DNA of 64,000 bases from Neoarius graeffei. Taxonomy: Eukaryota; Chordata; Actinopteri; Siluriformes; Ariidae. How positions within the stretch are numbered: position 1 is the first letter of the stretch; every line of letters begins with the position of its first letter. A model generated the notes under the pieces. That model made no database searches. It was not told where the DNA came from and was given only the letters and a program-made list of their open reading frames with translations. Shown piece after piece: positions 1 through 11,787 of this stretch. The stretch lies in NCBI RefSeq assembly GCF_027579695.1, contig NC_083587.1, positions 61,720,738 to 61,784,737 of the forward strand, given 5' to 3'. The translations under genes and the position numbers were made by a program.

Positions 1-555
1 AGTGGGGCTGAAGCGAGCCAAACCGAGCCGAGTGGGGCGAGGGGCGTGAGGAGACACTCCCCTGTGCACTGATTGGTGAGGAGGAGTGTCCTCACATGCC
101 CACACACGCCCCGCGAGCACGCTGGGATCTGTAAACACCGTAAACCCGGAAGAAGAAGAATTACGAATTATGAGAATTTCTGAAGCCTTATGCGCCTCGC
201 CTCATCTATACGCTCTTGCCAGTATCTGTTGGCGTTGTCGGTGACAACAAGCCACAGCACCAAGACCAGCAACACTAACGACTCCATGTCCTCCATGTTT
301 ATTGTTTACTATCCGGGTCGTGAGACTACCGCTTAAAAGGTCACTGATGTCACTGTTTGCGCCGCCTAACGACATCACGTGACGTCCACCCACTTTCGCT
401 AACTCCACCCAATGTGTCCACCCACTTCCAGCCAGCACAGTTCAGCACGGTTGTAGTCGAAATGCAACCCCAACAGCCCCACTCAGCTCGACTCAGCCCA
501 ACTCAGCACAGCACGGCTCAGCCCAACTCAGCCGCGTTGGTAGTGGAAAAGCGGC
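1..555. mobile_element. DNA transposon with GC-rich subterminal repeats (truncated at window edge)
   Basis: The first 50 bases carry AGTGGGGCTG and repeated CGAGC/GAGCC motifs. The 465-550 stretch carries the complementary CAGCCCCACTCAGCTCGACT and repeats of CTCAGCCCAACTCAG. The two ends are inverted versions of one motif-rich terminus, as in non-autonomous DNA transposons. The left end is cut by the window, so the superfamily cannot be set. No coding sequence is supported inside. Confidence 0.4.
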
Positions 556-599
556 ATTAGCTCTCATAGTACAAAACAGATTTAAAAAAAAAAGCGTAT

Positions 600-1430
600 G
601 CACAAAACAAACAAACAACAACAACAACAAAATAGGTGCATAGTGCAAAGTAATCCAGGTAAGTCAAGTATGGAATAGTTAAATAAATATAAAGTATACA
701 GTGTGCACAGAATGACGGTATAAGTGTTTAGATATTTTACAAGTGATATTACTGATATATGAATCTGGATTTTAGCTGTTCATCACAGAAAGGATTTCCC
801 TTTTGGTGCAATATGGTGCATAATGCAATGATGAAATAGTAAATTTAAATAAGTATAAATATAAGTAACAGTGAGCACAGAATGACAGTATGAGTGTGCA
901 GATATTTTGCAAGTGATATTACTGATATATGAATCTGTATTTTAGCTGTTCATCACAGAGACAGCCTGAGGGAAGAAACTGTTCTTGTGTCTGGTTGTTT
1001 TTGCATACAGTGATCTATATCGCCTCCCTGAGGGGAGAAGATTAAACAGATTGTGACTAGGGTGTGATGGGTCCGCAGAGATGATACCTGCCCGTTTCCT
1101 GACTCTGGACAAGTATAAGTCTTGGATGGAGGGCAGGTTGACACCAATAATTTTCTCTGCAGACCTTATTGTCCATTGCAGTTTGTTCTTCTCCTGTTGG
1201 GTGACCGATCCAAACCAAACAGTGATGGAAGAGCAAAGAACAGACTGAATGATGGCAGAGTAGAATTGTGTCAGCAGCTCCTTAGGCAGGTTGAGCTTCC
1301 TGAGCTGGCGCAGAAAGTACAACCTCTGCTGAGACTTTTTGATGATAGTGACTGTGTTTGTCTCCCACTTCAAGTCCTGAGAGATTGTGGAACCCAGAAA
1401 CCTGAAGCTTTCAACGGCATGAGCCGTTGA
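600..1430 (-). mobile_element. 3' end of a non-LTR retrotransposon (LINE)
   Basis: On the minus strand, 1373-942 reads as the C-terminus of a LINE reverse-transcriptase protein: KKSQQRLYFLRQLRKLNLPK, then FYSAIIQSVLCSSITVWFG, ending TRHKNSFFPQAVSVMNS, with no internal stop across 143 residues. The adjoining 600-960 contains two diverged copies, about 160 bp each, of a 3' UTR segment sharing CACAGAATGACRGTATRAGT and TTTTAGCTGTTCATCACAGA. Only the 3' end is present, as in 5'-truncated LINE copies. The clade is uncertain. Confidence 0.7.
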
Positions 1431-1433
1431 AAT

Positions 1434-1547
1434 GAGCCTGCCCGAGCGTGCTAGCTCAGTAAACTAGTAAATACAGTAAAGGAAAAACTTGAGCCTGCCC
1501 GAGCGTGCTAGCTCAGTAAACTAGTAAATACAGTAAAGGAAAAACTT
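1434..1547. repeat. 57-bp perfect tandem duplication
   Basis: A 57-bp unit starting GAGCCTGCCCGAGCGTGCTA at 1434 is repeated exactly at 1491. The two copies are identical, suggesting a recent duplication. Confidence 0.9.
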
Positions 1548-1886
1548 GAGACTGAAAGGTTTTAACAGTCATCCAAATGACTGAACGTAAACATTGCTAC
1601 AGTAACATACCAGCTACTGTTGTTGACATTAGCTAGTGCGAACAGCTAGCTGCTAGTACACTGCTACAACACAGACACCGACCCTAATAATACAGTTCTT
1701 GGTCATTGCCTGGTAACAGCAAATTTATAACAGGCCATGTCTCAACAGACTAAGAAGTTATTTCAATGACATTTAATAACATTTTGTTTATCCTGAGGAC
1801 CGAAAGTAAATGAAAATGTGAACAAACCTTAGCTGTAATAAGATGGCGACCACCGGCTCCAGGGACGACCCGCTGATGTAGGCATG

Positions 1887-2312
1887 TTACCCAGCCTGGT
1901 TTTTAACGACATAGGTATACAGATCATGTGGGCCGAAGTCAGGTAAAGACGAGGGCTTCGTGTACTTCCGTACGTCAGTGAACAATCCTGGTGGAAGCAG
2001 GTAAACGTCGTTCTCTAAGCCTGCTAACCTCAATTTTTGCAAATACCTCTCCCTCTGCTCGCCCTGTAAATGCCCTACGTCGCTGGATAGTGAAGGTGTT
2101 TTCTGCATCTCGCTCCTTTTTCTTTTATGTTTTTTCCCTGGTATTTCCCACACGCCTGACTGCAGGTCAGGAAGATCACCCGTGCTGCAGCGCTGCAAAG
2201 CCAGAAAAAGATAGTCTGGTAACGTGTACAGATCACGTACACCAGCATCATTGATTTTCTGGTGATATCGCTTCTTACTCGCGTCATCTAGGCTGGATAA
2301 AATACTCGACAA
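1887..2312 (-). CDS. Hypothetical exon with two RYxxKLxxxGxxDxYxLP repeats
   Basis: A 141-codon open frame on the minus strand. It contains the same motif twice: KKRYHQKINDAGVRDLYTLP then RERYLQKLRLAGLENDVYLL P, each followed by a hydrophobic F-containing segment (about residues 13-36 and 86-112). A basic KKHKRKRSE stretch between them could be a nuclear signal. The end runs CAGGCTGG|GTAACA, a possible splice donor, so this may be a first exon rather than a full gene. The region just upstream (2330-2400) has ATGGCG-type sequence like a fish promoter. I cannot name the family. It could belong to a host gene or a domesticated or mobile element. Confidence 0.4.
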   Translation of the reverse strand: MSSILSSLDDASKKRYHQKINDAGVRDLYTLPDYLFLALQRCSTGDLPDLQSGVWEIPGKKHKRKRSEMQKTPSLSSDVGHLQGEQRERYLQKLRLAGLENDVYLLPPGLFTDVRKYTKPSSLPDFGPHDLYTYVVKNQAG

Positions 2313-2935
2313 TGAGACTTCGTCATGATCAACAGTGTATCGCTACCGGTAGTCGCCATATTTGTGACCGTCAAAATGGCGCTGTCTACTTGTTGACATG
2401 GCAACGGTCACGTGGGTCGAAAACCATTATCTGAACCAGCTTCATGAGGTCGTCACCTGGAATGCTTCTCAATTAACAGGCGTGTCTTGTCAAAAATGGA
2501 ATTTCTTGCCTTCTTAATGCATTCGACACCATCAACCAGTAAAGAGTAAATAATAAAAATACAGTAAATAGCCCTGATCGACAACTGTAGTAATCCATAT
2601 TATGTCAAGAACCACTCAACTAAGTAAAGAGAAATAACAGTCAGTCATTACTTTAAGACATGAAGTGTCATCGAATTTGAAGGTGTTTCCAAACTGTTGA
2701 CTGGTACTGTATATAACAGCGTTTCTCAACCTTTTTTCAGTCACAGCACCCTTCAGAAGTATGCAAATTCTCAAGGCACCCCCATATAAAATGTAGGCTG
2801 ATCATATGCTGACCATACGCTGACCCCGGCAGTGACGTTGTGACATGGGAAAGGGAGCCGTGAGACAAATTTTGATAATGCATGAGGTGGCGATGATCTG
2901 CATTAGTGTAACTATCGTTTTTTGGAATTTTAATT

Positions 2936-3310
2936 CATCTCATCTCATTATCTGTAGCTGCTTTATCCTGTTCTACAGGGTCGCAGGCAAGCTGGAGCCT
3001 ATCCCAGCTGACTACGGGCGAAAGGCGGGGTACACCCTGGACAAGTCGCCAGGTCATCACAGGGCTGACACATAGACACAGACAACCATTCACACTCACA
3101 TTCACACCTACGCTCAATTTAGAGTCACCAGTTAACCTAACCTGCATGTCTTTGGACTGTGGGGGAAACCGGAGCACCCGGAGGAAACCCATGCGGACAC
3201 GGGGAGAACATGCAAACTCCACACAGAAAGGCCCTCGCCGGCCATGGGGCTCGAACCCAGACCTTCCTGCTGTGAGGCGACAGTGCTAACCACTACACCA
3301 CCGTGCCGCC
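2936..3310 (-). mobile_element. tRNA-headed fish SINE, copy 1
   Basis: On the minus strand it begins GGCGGCACGGTGGTGTAGTG. It has an A-box-like TGGTGTAGTGG and a B-box-like GGTTCGAGCCC, the conserved GAGTTTGCATGTTCTCC body, and the GATAAAGCxGCTACAGATAA tail near the 3' end. The copy is near full length, about 375 bp. Confidence 0.85.
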
Positions 3311-3427
3311 TGGTATATAACATCAAAATAAATTAAATAAAATTACGGTAGATAGAGTTAATTAATTAAATAAATAAATAAATAAATAAGCAGAAGTATC
3401 TAAAAATTACAAATGAGATGTATATTA

Positions 3428-3962
3428 AGAAGAAGAACAACTTTATTCATCACATGCTTGGCATGGTGGTGTAGTGGTTAGCACGGTTGCCTCACAGCAA
3501 GAAGGTTCTGGGTTCGAACCCAGCAGCTGGCGAGGGCCTTTCTGTGTGGAGTTTGCATGTTCTCCTTGTGTCTGCGTGGGTTTCCTCCAGGTGCTCTGGT
3601 TTCCCCCAAAGTTAGGTTAACGTGGGGTGGCCTTGAGCAAGGTACTGAACCCCTGACTGCTCCCTGGGCGCTCTAGTGTGGCTGCCCACTGCTCTGAGTG
3701 TGTGTGTGTTCACTGCTTCAGATGGGTTAAATGCAGAGGATGAATTTCACTGTGCTTGAAGTGTGCATGTGACAAATAAAGGCTTCTTCTTCTTAATTCC
3801 TCTCTGCATTTAACCCATCTGAAGCAGTGAGTGCGCACATACGTGAGCAATGAGCACACACACATACCCAGAGCAGTGGGCAGCCATGCTAACAGCGCCC
3901 AGGCAGGGAGCAGTTAGGAGTGAGGTGCATCGCTCAAGGGCACCTCAGCCCAAGGCCGTCCC
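3428..3962. mobile_element. Cluster of SINE copies in opposing orientation
   Basis: A plus-strand SINE runs from about 3460 (GGCATGGTGGTGTAGTGG) to about 3796, ending in GTGACAAATAAAGGCTTCTT. It shares the SINE head and body of copy 1 but has a different tail (CTTGAGCAAGGTACTGAACC, AGATGGGTTAAATGCAGAGG). Minus-strand copies of the same tail flank it at 3428-3457 and 3797-3962, so the tails form an inverted pair. Confidence 0.75.
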
Positions 3963-4189
3963 ATATTAACCAAACCACATGTCTAAGAAAACATGCTCTA
4001 GGAGATCAGAATCAGAACCAGAATTATGTTTTAAGAGCGTCTGCGAAATGCCTGTAATGTAATATACATGTGTCCTACGCACATGTAAAGAAATGCTGTA
4101 GAGCAAAAATCACTTAAAAATAATAATGAAATTAAATGTTTCAACATTAAAAAATACTATAAACTGTAATCACTAAGCCGTAATAAATG

Positions 4190-4635
4190 AATAAACACAA
4201 ACTCAGTATTCGGTGTGAGACGACCCTTTGCTTTAAAAAAAAAAATAGTAGTCTGCGGTCCAGCGAGTGCAGTTTTATGCGGAAATGATCTGTAGGTTTT
4301 ACTGAGCGTCTTCCAGAACCAGCCCCAGTTCTTCTGGACACTTTGACTGTCACACTCGCTTCTTCATTTTGCACCAAAACCCAGCAGCCTTCATTAGGTT
4401 TTCTTTTTTAATCTGAAAAGTGCTCTGTTACGGAACATGTTGCTCAGATACAAACTTTTTTTTTCCAGTAACATTTAACTTTGTGCTGGAAAACAAACGT
4501 TTGGACTTTAATTTTTTTTTTTGTAATGTTATGACCCGACAATGTAGAAGTCATAAAATAGAAATCTATAACAAAGTTTATAAGACAAAAAAATAGTGTC
4601 TAAGACTTTTGCACAGTATTGTGTAAGTTATATAT
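4190..4635. mobile_element. Diverged Tc1-type non-autonomous element
   Basis: The 3' end reads CTAAGACTTTTGCACAGTAT, a terminal sequence common in fish Tc1 derivatives. The interior (TCTTCTGGACACTTTGACTG, then CAAAACCCAGCAGCC) matches a second copy at about 55735-56110. No transposase frame survives. Confidence 0.5.
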
Positions 4636-4661
4636 ACTGTATGTAATATAAGAAAAATGTA

Positions 4662-5845
4662 TACAGTGCCTTGCAAAAGTATTCATCCCCCTTGGTGTTT
4701 GTCCTGTTTTGTTGCATTACAAGATGGAATTAAAATGGATTTTTGGAGGGTTAGCACCATTTGATTTACACAACATGCCGACCACTTTAAAGGTGCACAT
4801 TGTTGTTGTTGTTGTTTTTATTGTGACACAAACAATAATTAAGATGGGAAAAAAACCCAGAAATCTGGAGTGTGCATAAGTATTCACCCCCTTTCGTATG
4901 AAACCCCTAAATAAGAGCTGCTCCAACCAATTCACTTCATCTCATCTCATTATCTCTAGCTGCTTTATCCTGTTCTACAGGGTCGCAGGCAAGCTGGAGT
5001 CTATCCCAGCTGACTACGGGCGAAAGGCGGGGTACACCCTGGACAAGTCGCCAGGTCATCACAGGGCTGACACATAGACACAGACAACCATTCACACTCA
5101 CATTCACACCTACGCTCACTTTAGAGTCACCAGTTAACCTAACCTGCATGTCTTTGGACTGTGGGGGAAACCAGAGCACCCGGAGGAAACCCACGCGGAC
5201 ACGGGGAGAACATGCAAACTCCACACAGAAAGGCCCTCGCCGGCCCCGGGGCTCGAACCCAGGACCTTCTTGCTGTGAGGCGACAGCGCTAACCACTACA
5301 CCACCGTGCCACCCCAATTCACTTCATAAGTCACATAATTAGTTGATTAAGATCCACCTGTGTGCAATCAAAGTGTCACATGATCTGTCACATGATGTTT
5401 GTATAAATCAACCTGTTCTGGAAGGACCCTGACTCTGCAGCACTACTAAGCAAGCAACATGAAAACCAAGGAGCCTCCAAACAATGAAGAGTGGCCAGAA
5501 AAAAAAAAAAAAGCCATTGCTTAAGAAAACACGTTTGGAGTTTGCCCAACAGCATGTGGCAGACTCCCCAAACACATGGAAGAAGATTCTCTGGTCAAAT
5601 GAGACTAAAATGTATTTTTTTGGCCATCATGGGAAATGCCACATGTGGTGCAAACCCAACACCCTGAGAACACCATTCCTACAGTGAAGCACGGTGGTGG
5701 CAGCATCATGCTGTGGGGATGTTTTTCATCTGCAGGGACAGGAAAGCTGGTCAGGACTGAAGGAAAGATAGATGGCACTAAATACAGGGTAATTCTGGAG
5801 GAAAACCTGTTTGAGTCGGCCAGAGGTTTGAGGTTGGGATGAAGC
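4662..5845 (+). pseudogene. Tc1-like transposon relic with transposase fragments
   Basis: The left terminus TACAGTGCCTTGCAAAAGTA at 4662 is a typical Tc1 end. At 5484-5842, two frames give transposase: LEFAQQHVADSPNTWKKILW with [10 protein letters not shown], then [21 protein letters not shown] frameshift separates them. The catalytic Asp usually seen in the WSDE motif reads Asn here (WSNE), and much of the N-terminal part is deleted. A SINE (4941-5314) interrupts the element. No right terminus was found, so it is inactive. Confidence 0.85.
4941..5314 (-). mobile_element. tRNA-headed SINE, copy 2, inserted in the Tc1 relic
   Basis: Full-length minus-strand copy. A 13-bp target-site duplication CAATTCACTTCAT flanks it at 4928-4940 and 5315-5327, as expected for LINE-mobilised insertion. 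Confidence 0.92.
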
Positions 5846-5855
5846 TACTTCTCTA

Positions 5856-5984
5856 CACAGCAAATTCCTCAGTGTTGAATTAACACTTTCAGAGTTAATT
5901 TGTGTCCAATTGGACCTATATAAACGCAGTAGGGTGTTAAATCAACACTCTGGGTGTTAATTCAACACTGGGGATTTTGCTGTG
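5856..5984. mobile_element. 129-bp MITE with TA target site
   Basis: Terminal inverted repeats CACAGCAAATTCC and GGATTTTGCTGTG are each flanked by TA. The interior holds repeated TTAATTCAACAC-type motifs in both orientations. The TA duplication fits the Tc1/mariner superfamily. Confidence 0.8.
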
Positions 5985-6175
5985 TAACTTTCAGGCCACA
6001 GCTGCCCCTTTCTCTGGTGTTAATGATTGGGTTTGAACAGCTGGATAGACAAAGAATAAACAAAAACAAACAAAATGCTCAAGAGCACAGTGCCAAGGCT
6101 GCTGTCTTGAAATGCGATAATCATATGGATCATATATCATACCAGGATATTTTACCGAAATACATTCTACAGAGG

Positions 6176-6550
6176 GTGGCACGGTGGTGTAGTGGTTAGC
6201 ACTGTCGCCTCACAGCAAGAAGGTCCGGGTTCGAGCCCCGTGGCCGGCGAGGGCCTTTCTGTGTGGAGTTTGCATGTTCTCCCCGTGTCCGCGTGGGTTT
6301 CCTCCGGGTGCTCCGGTTTCCCCCACAGTCCAAAGACATGCAGGTTAGGTTAACTGGTGACTCTAAATTGAGCGTAGGTGTGAATGTGAGTGTGAATGGT
6401 TGTCTGTATCTATGTGTCAGCCCTGTGATGACCTGGCGACTTGTCCAGGGTGTACCCCGCCTTTCGCCCGTAGTCAGCTGGGATAGGCTCCAGCTTGCCT
6501 GCGACCCTGTAGAACAGGATAAAGCGGCTACAGATAATGAGATGAGAAAT
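6176..6550 (+). mobile_element. tRNA-headed SINE, copy 3
   Basis: Full-length plus-strand copy from GGTGGCACGGTGGTGTAGTG to the GCGGCTACAGATAATGAGAT tail, followed by an AAATAAATAAA run. A and B box-like sequences are present. Confidence 0.88.
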
Positions 6551-6800
6551 AAATAAATTGAATTTATATCTAGTCAGAATATATTTATATAATATTTTAA
6601 TCTATCAGTCAGTCATTATTCTATTGATTTATCATTTATTTATTTTTATCTATCATCCTGAGTAAGTAACGACTAACAATTGAATCATGGTTGATGATGA
6701 GTGTGACAATAAAATCAGCAAACAAACAAACAAAAAATAAACAAATTGATAAATAAATAAATTTTATATCTAGTCAGAATATATTTCTGTAATTTTTTTA

Positions 6801-6836
<36 letters not shown>

Positions 6837-7055
6837 GTCAGTTATTATATTTATTTATAATTTTTTAAAATCTATCGTGGCTAAGTAATGACTAACAATT
6901 TAATTGTGGTTGATTATGAGCGTCACAATAAAATCATCAAACAAACAAACAAACAAACGGATGGATAAATAAATAGTCATATATTAAAATATAATTATAA
7001 ATAAATAAATAGATTTTATATCTAGTCATAATATAGTTCTGTAATTTTTTATCTC

Positions 7056-7100
<45 letters not shown>

Positions 7101-7310
7101 TATGGCTAAGTAATGACTAACAATTTAATTGTGGTTATGAGCGTCATCATAAAATTATCAAACAAACAAAAACAAACAAACAAATGGCTAGATAAATAAA
7201 TAAATAAATAAATAGTCATAATAAAATATCATATTTATAAATAAATAAATAAATAGATTTTATATCTAGTCAGAATATATTTATATTATATTTTCATCTA
7301 TCTATCGTTT
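6551..7310. repeat. Tandem array of ~240-bp AT-rich units with (ATCT)n cores
   Basis: Units near 6565, 6765, 7010 and 7255 each contain TATATCTAGTCAGAATATAT or a variant. The complete units go on to an ATCT run (about 6800-6836 and 7050-7100), then CTAAGTAATGACTAACAATT, then an AAAC run and an AAAT run. The array ends about 70 bp before the CpG-rich septin 7 first exon. Confidence 0.8.
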
Positions 7311-7379
7311 TCCCACAGATATTTAAACTATTTCTGTAATTTATTTTTAAGTTTTTTTTTTTAAATCTGCGTGTTTGGC

Positions 7380-7552
7380 GCGATTCAGTTTCCTCCCGTG
7401 GCGATTCTCCAAGCGCCGCTGCGCACTTTGCGTAACTCAGAGCCGCTGTGCTGCGGCTACATGACGTAAGGCGCGTAGAGTTTTTTTGCGGAAGTGTTTG
7501 CAGGGGAATGTCGGCTCGGTTTCTCAGGCAGCTCTGAACAGCAATATTATGG
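7380..7552 (+). promoter_or_regulatory. septin7: Candidate septin 7 promoter and first exon
   Basis: This GC- and CpG-rich stretch stands out from AT-rich flanks. It contains a CRE-like TGACGTAA at 7464 and ends in a consensus donor, ATGG followed by GTAAGAA, at 7553. The bases just before the donor read L-N-S-N-I-M in one frame, close to the VNSSTM at the end of exon 1 in human septin 7, so this is probably the true first exon. The ATG at 7549 has a good Kozak context (A at -3, G at +4). However, splicing the GT donor to the CAG acceptor before exon 2 puts this ATG out of frame. The ATG at 7508 would be in phase with exon 2 but meets TGA at 7535. A missing exon, an unusual splice or a sequence error could explain this. 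Confidence 0.55.
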
Positions 7553-8399
7553 GTAAGAACCCTCACTTCACTTCGCTCTATTTAATTACTACAAAACAAC
7601 TTAAAACAAAGTCGAAGAGGTGATGGTTTGAAGTAGTTACGGTTTTTAAATATATGTAAAAAAAACAACCCACAAACATTTAAATTAGCTTCAGCAGACC
7701 GCGAGTTTGGGTATTTCCTGTGAACATTTTTTTTCCGCTTTGTGTGTCATTTCTGAGGGGAATGACTAATCAAACAAAGGACAAATAAACCGTCAAGAAA
7801 CCTCACAGCCACTAAAACCGAGTTTAAATATTTTAAAAAAGGAGTATTTTAGTTATCAGTTTGGTTAAACAAACAAACAAACGGAGGGGTGAAGCTTAGC
7901 GTTTATTAGCGAGCTAGCTGGAGGTCTGTTTAAGCTAAGCTACCAAGAAAGCGGTTTTGTTGTTGTTTTAACTTTAAGTACATTTAGAGCAAACTGAATG
8001 TTTGTAATATTGACAGTCGGCGGTGGAAAAGGCGTAATGAGTTTGGTATGAAGTCATGGAAATGAGCTCATCGAGTAAAAATGCTGCTAATCTGGTTAGC
8101 TTGGTTAGTCACACAACCTTTAGGCAGTGCACGCGCTTCCAAACGCTATAAAAAGAGTTAAAAGGTGAATTATTAACCTGCATGAAGACATTTATTGCAT
8201 TTAAAGTCTCAGTAGAATCGAAATGTAGATTTTTATACGAGTCTCTGTACACAAAACACAACTGCATCTATTTGTAAATGTAAACTGAAACATTTGATGA
8301 CTCATCCTGTACTTGTACAACCTGCATCCAATCAGACGCTCTCTAAAGCGCATTAGCCCCGCCCTCAAACAGAGTAGGGTCAATCATTCTACAACGCCT

Positions 8400-8850
8400 A
8401 AAGGCCAATTTATGCTGACAACCCAGTCCTCGCACATGGCGTCTGCGCGCACCTCCCAAAAATTGTGACTGCCGCAGACGAGGGCTCTGATTGGTCCACT
8501 CTACATCCGCTGTACATGCACTTCCGCTTCCCTACTTTCCCGGTTTGGTTTGTTTTCACGACTGCCATTTTTAAAAACACAAGCGAAGATGGAGCAGCAT
8601 GAAGAGCGGTTGATCGAGGAAGTACGTACATCTATACGACTCCAGTTCTAGTCATTATAAGTAACCGGAGAATAAACACTCCACTAACCACACCCACCAA
8701 CTACTCCTCGCGACTTCGTGCCCCCTTGCGTTGTGGCGGTGAATAACATCGCACACGCCCATTAGTCCCCGCTCAACGATAAATTACAACTGTCTGCGAA
8801 AAGCTATCTGCGAAAGCCTTGTCGCAAGAGCATGCAGAGGCCCTAACTCC
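8400..8850 (+). mobile_element. Harbinger-like non-autonomous element with a MADF-type exon start
   Basis: Starts near AAAGGCCAATTTATGCTGAC, a terminus style common in fish Harbinger MITEs. At 8589 ATG opens MEQHEERLIEEVRTSIRLQF then a stop. MEQHEERLIEEV resembles the start of MADF-domain proteins carried by Harbinger-type elements. GTACGTAC just after GAA at 8621 could be a splice donor. The right end (near GAAAGCCTTGTCGCAAGAG) is not exactly defined. Confidence 0.45.
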
Positions 8851-8992
8851 TACACATCCAACTTGGACGAGAAAAAATACAAAAATTCAGGAAGGTTTCT
8901 TCACTTCGGCGTCGTTTCAAAATGTTCACACGAGCGTACGCGGTGTTCACGACTAAAACGATGACCAAAACCACACAAACTCCGTCAGAAAT

Positions 8993-9173
8993 TTTTTTTT
9001 TTTTTTAATTTTTTGGGCTTTTTTCACCTTCATTTGGATAGGACAGTGTAGAGACAGGAAATGAGTGGGAGAGAGAGACGGGGAGGGATCGGGAAATGAC
9101 CTCGGGTCGGAATCGAACCCGGGTCCCCGAATTTATGGTATGGCGCCTTATCCACCTGAGCCACGACGCCCCC
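8993..9173 (-). mobile_element. Second type of tRNA-headed SINE
   Basis: On the minus strand it begins GGGGGCGTCGTGGCTCAGGT, with A-box-like TGGCTCAGGTGG and B-box-like GGTTCGATTCC, and ends in a run of A. A 15-bp duplication AACTCCGTCAGAAAT flanks it exactly at 8978-8992 and 9174-9188. It is unrelated in body to the other SINE of this window. Confidence 0.92.
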
Positions 9174-9639
9174 AACTCCGTCAGAAATAAAATGTCCGTG
9201 CAAGCTGCATGTAAAACCTTGAACGAGAGACTTGTTTGGTTCATGTGTCGTTTATTTTTAAAGCTGATGTGATAATTCACTGTTAAACTGTTTATAATAC
9301 ATAGGGCCAAATTACTCAATTCTGATTGGTCAATCAAGGAGGGCTTTTTTTTTTCCTTAACACGGGGCCGTATTTCTGAAATGCTATTGGCTAGTTCGTT
9401 GCTTGGTTACAAAAACGACCAAATTTTGTCAACAAAATGGCTTTTGTAAAGAGGTTCTAATAAAATTTTGTAAACCACTTTCAAAATCCTTGTGTTGCGT
9501 CGCCGTGTCATGATGAAAGACGTTTTAGAAACTGATTCAAACGTGCTAGATAGATAGATAGATAGATAGTCTTGCGCCCTGATTGGTTCAGAAAACGTGA
9601 ATGACAAATGTTGTGAACTTGAATGGCTTCCGAAGTATG

Positions 9640-11786
9640 AATTTGGCCCTATATATTATCACTCGTGAAATTAATCCTTAATTGATCCTTAATTTTACTC
9701 CGCCCCATACGATTACCTATACTAATAAAAGCCGTTTGGCGGCGCAAATTTTGCAGGAAGTGAATTAACATTTCAGGAATCAAGGCATTAATTACCCAGT
9801 GTTTAGATTTGAAACGTAAAGTCAAAAGCTGGCTCAGAAACCTTAATCTATGCTTTTATTTCTTGTTCTTAATTTTCACTCTGAGTGCTGCCATGTTATG
9901 GAATCGCAACTCCACGGGGAAAAAACTCTGATGTTCCGAGTTGGAGAGTTGTTCAGCTGAATGTTTCAAGCCGGTGGTTCAGAGTTGGAAAATGCCAGGT
10001 TGTCGTGAACGCTTTGCACGTTCATGCTGATGTTTGCGAGCAACCATTTTGAAACATCGGCAAGGTTAAGGAGACCCTCCTGACGTTACTAGTTCTTTGG
10101 GTTGTCCCGAGATGGAGGGTTACGAGTTACACGTTTATAAGCCGAAGTTAAATACAGAACAATTTTCCCTGCCCAGTTTGTACACGGGGCGGGGCTAATA
10201 CACACTAACATCTGATCGAGTCCCAAATACTTGAACGATTGTGCGCTCTCGGAGTTGAGTCAAGTCACTATTTCAACAGCACATCTAAAAACAACAGGAG
10301 TTGATCCAAAGCACTCTACAGTTGAGGCAAATGCAGTTCGGTATGTAAAAGGCATGAATAGAAAGGGAAAGAGAAATAATGAGGCAAGACTGAAGACATG
10401 AAACCAAATGGAATCATAAAAATCAAACAAAATTGATCATGAAATTGCAAGAGGATATAAAACCAATAAAATTCATGTGCAGTATGATAAGAAATATGTA
10501 GCTAAATAAGAAATAAATTGTACACAGTTAAAATCACGATTAAGAGTGAACAAAAAAAAAAACTGTTCTCGGATTCGGGTTTCCATCTCTGGCCCTGGAG
10601 AAGAATCCACTGCTCGCTAGGATGCCGACTGGGACCAAAAAAAAAAACAGTTGAACTTCCATAAGTGCTTTCCGACATGCTTCAGGATCGCTGCCCACAG
10701 GGGTTCCGACGTCACTTTTCATGCTCGATCAGATGAAAATCCGAATGCGGCTCGTTCCTGCCCCGAGGGGCGACGAATAGGTTTATCTTCTCAGTAATGC
10801 CTAGTTGTGTGGCTGAGGTGTGAAGCGATGCAGCAGATCTCACCACATGAACCATGAGTGATTTGTGTCTGACTGATTTGTGTCTGTCTGATCATGTTTC
10901 ATGTGCTGTCTCCTCCCGTCTCCTCTTTTCTACATGCTGCAACACTTGGGCTTTTTTAAGCTTTGCACCAGAGCTCTGAGGTTCATGAAGTCATTTTGGT
11001 CGAAAATCGATTTGAATCCAAAATTTGTTCTGACAGTCTCTGATTGATTGATTGATTGATTGATTTATATTGGAATTGAAAAGGAAATCGGATACTGCTG
11101 TGAAAATCTGGTCCACGCTCCCGGATTCACGTGCAAGAGACGTTTCATGTCTTAAGTATTAAATCAGAAAGGTACCAAAAAGTTTTTTTTTTTTGAGAAA
11201 ACTACTGTTTTCAAAGATGACCAGCACCTGTATTTTACACACGGAGTGGTGCAGTAACGCCATCAATTCACCCACCAGCACAGAGAGCTACATGCGTTGT
11301 GATAGTCAGATGATTGTCCTTTTTTTTTTTTGGTGCATAGACTTTCTTACACTCGTTGTATTTTATTCTCGAATTTGTAGTGATGCACTTAATTTCTGGA
11401 CACTAAAACATCTTTATTTCTGTCTCCTTCCTGTGGGAAAACTAATCCTGGACACGTGGGTGGACATTATCGCTGGATTTATTTCCTCGGCTTCATCCGG
11501 ACGTGGCTCGGATGTAAACAAACAGCAGTGAGTATCATCAACTAACATGAAAGGTTTTATCTTAAATCGGTGTTCAGCGTTTTGGAACGATTATCAGCGT
11601 TAACTCTTGAGTAAATATTTTGGAGTGAATATCAAGTTTACGACAGAACACTCGGTCTTAAATACTTGATGCTGATGCAGGATGTATATTCAGGACGGGG
11701 TTTGTTTTACTCCGAATTGAACAGAATTGTGTTTCAGAAGCAGGAAATGAAAAGTATGTGGCTTTTTTTTTTTTTTCCCCCCCACA
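9640..11786. other. Septin 7 intron 1, unassigned part
   Basis: No gene or complete transposon could be supported. There is an ATTG run at 11042-11063, several T or A homopolymers, and a few short open frames without recognisable domains. The rest of the interval 7553-11787 holds the Harbinger-like piece, a SINE and a TAGA run at 9546. Confidence 0.5.
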
Positions 11787-11787
11787 G

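Noticed and set aside
5148..5342. Recurrent frame MSLDCGGNQSTRRKPTRTRG
   Set aside because: Reverse-strand translation of the same SINE.
6176..6250. Possible tRNA genes with A and B box-like sequences
   Set aside because: These lie at the heads of dispersed SINE copies and do not fold as complete tRNAs.
11193..11531. Frame ending in CGGATGTAAACAAACAGCA with GTGAGT, as a missing septin 7 first exon
   Set aside because: The frame does not resemble any septin N-terminus and the junction phase does not fit exon 2.
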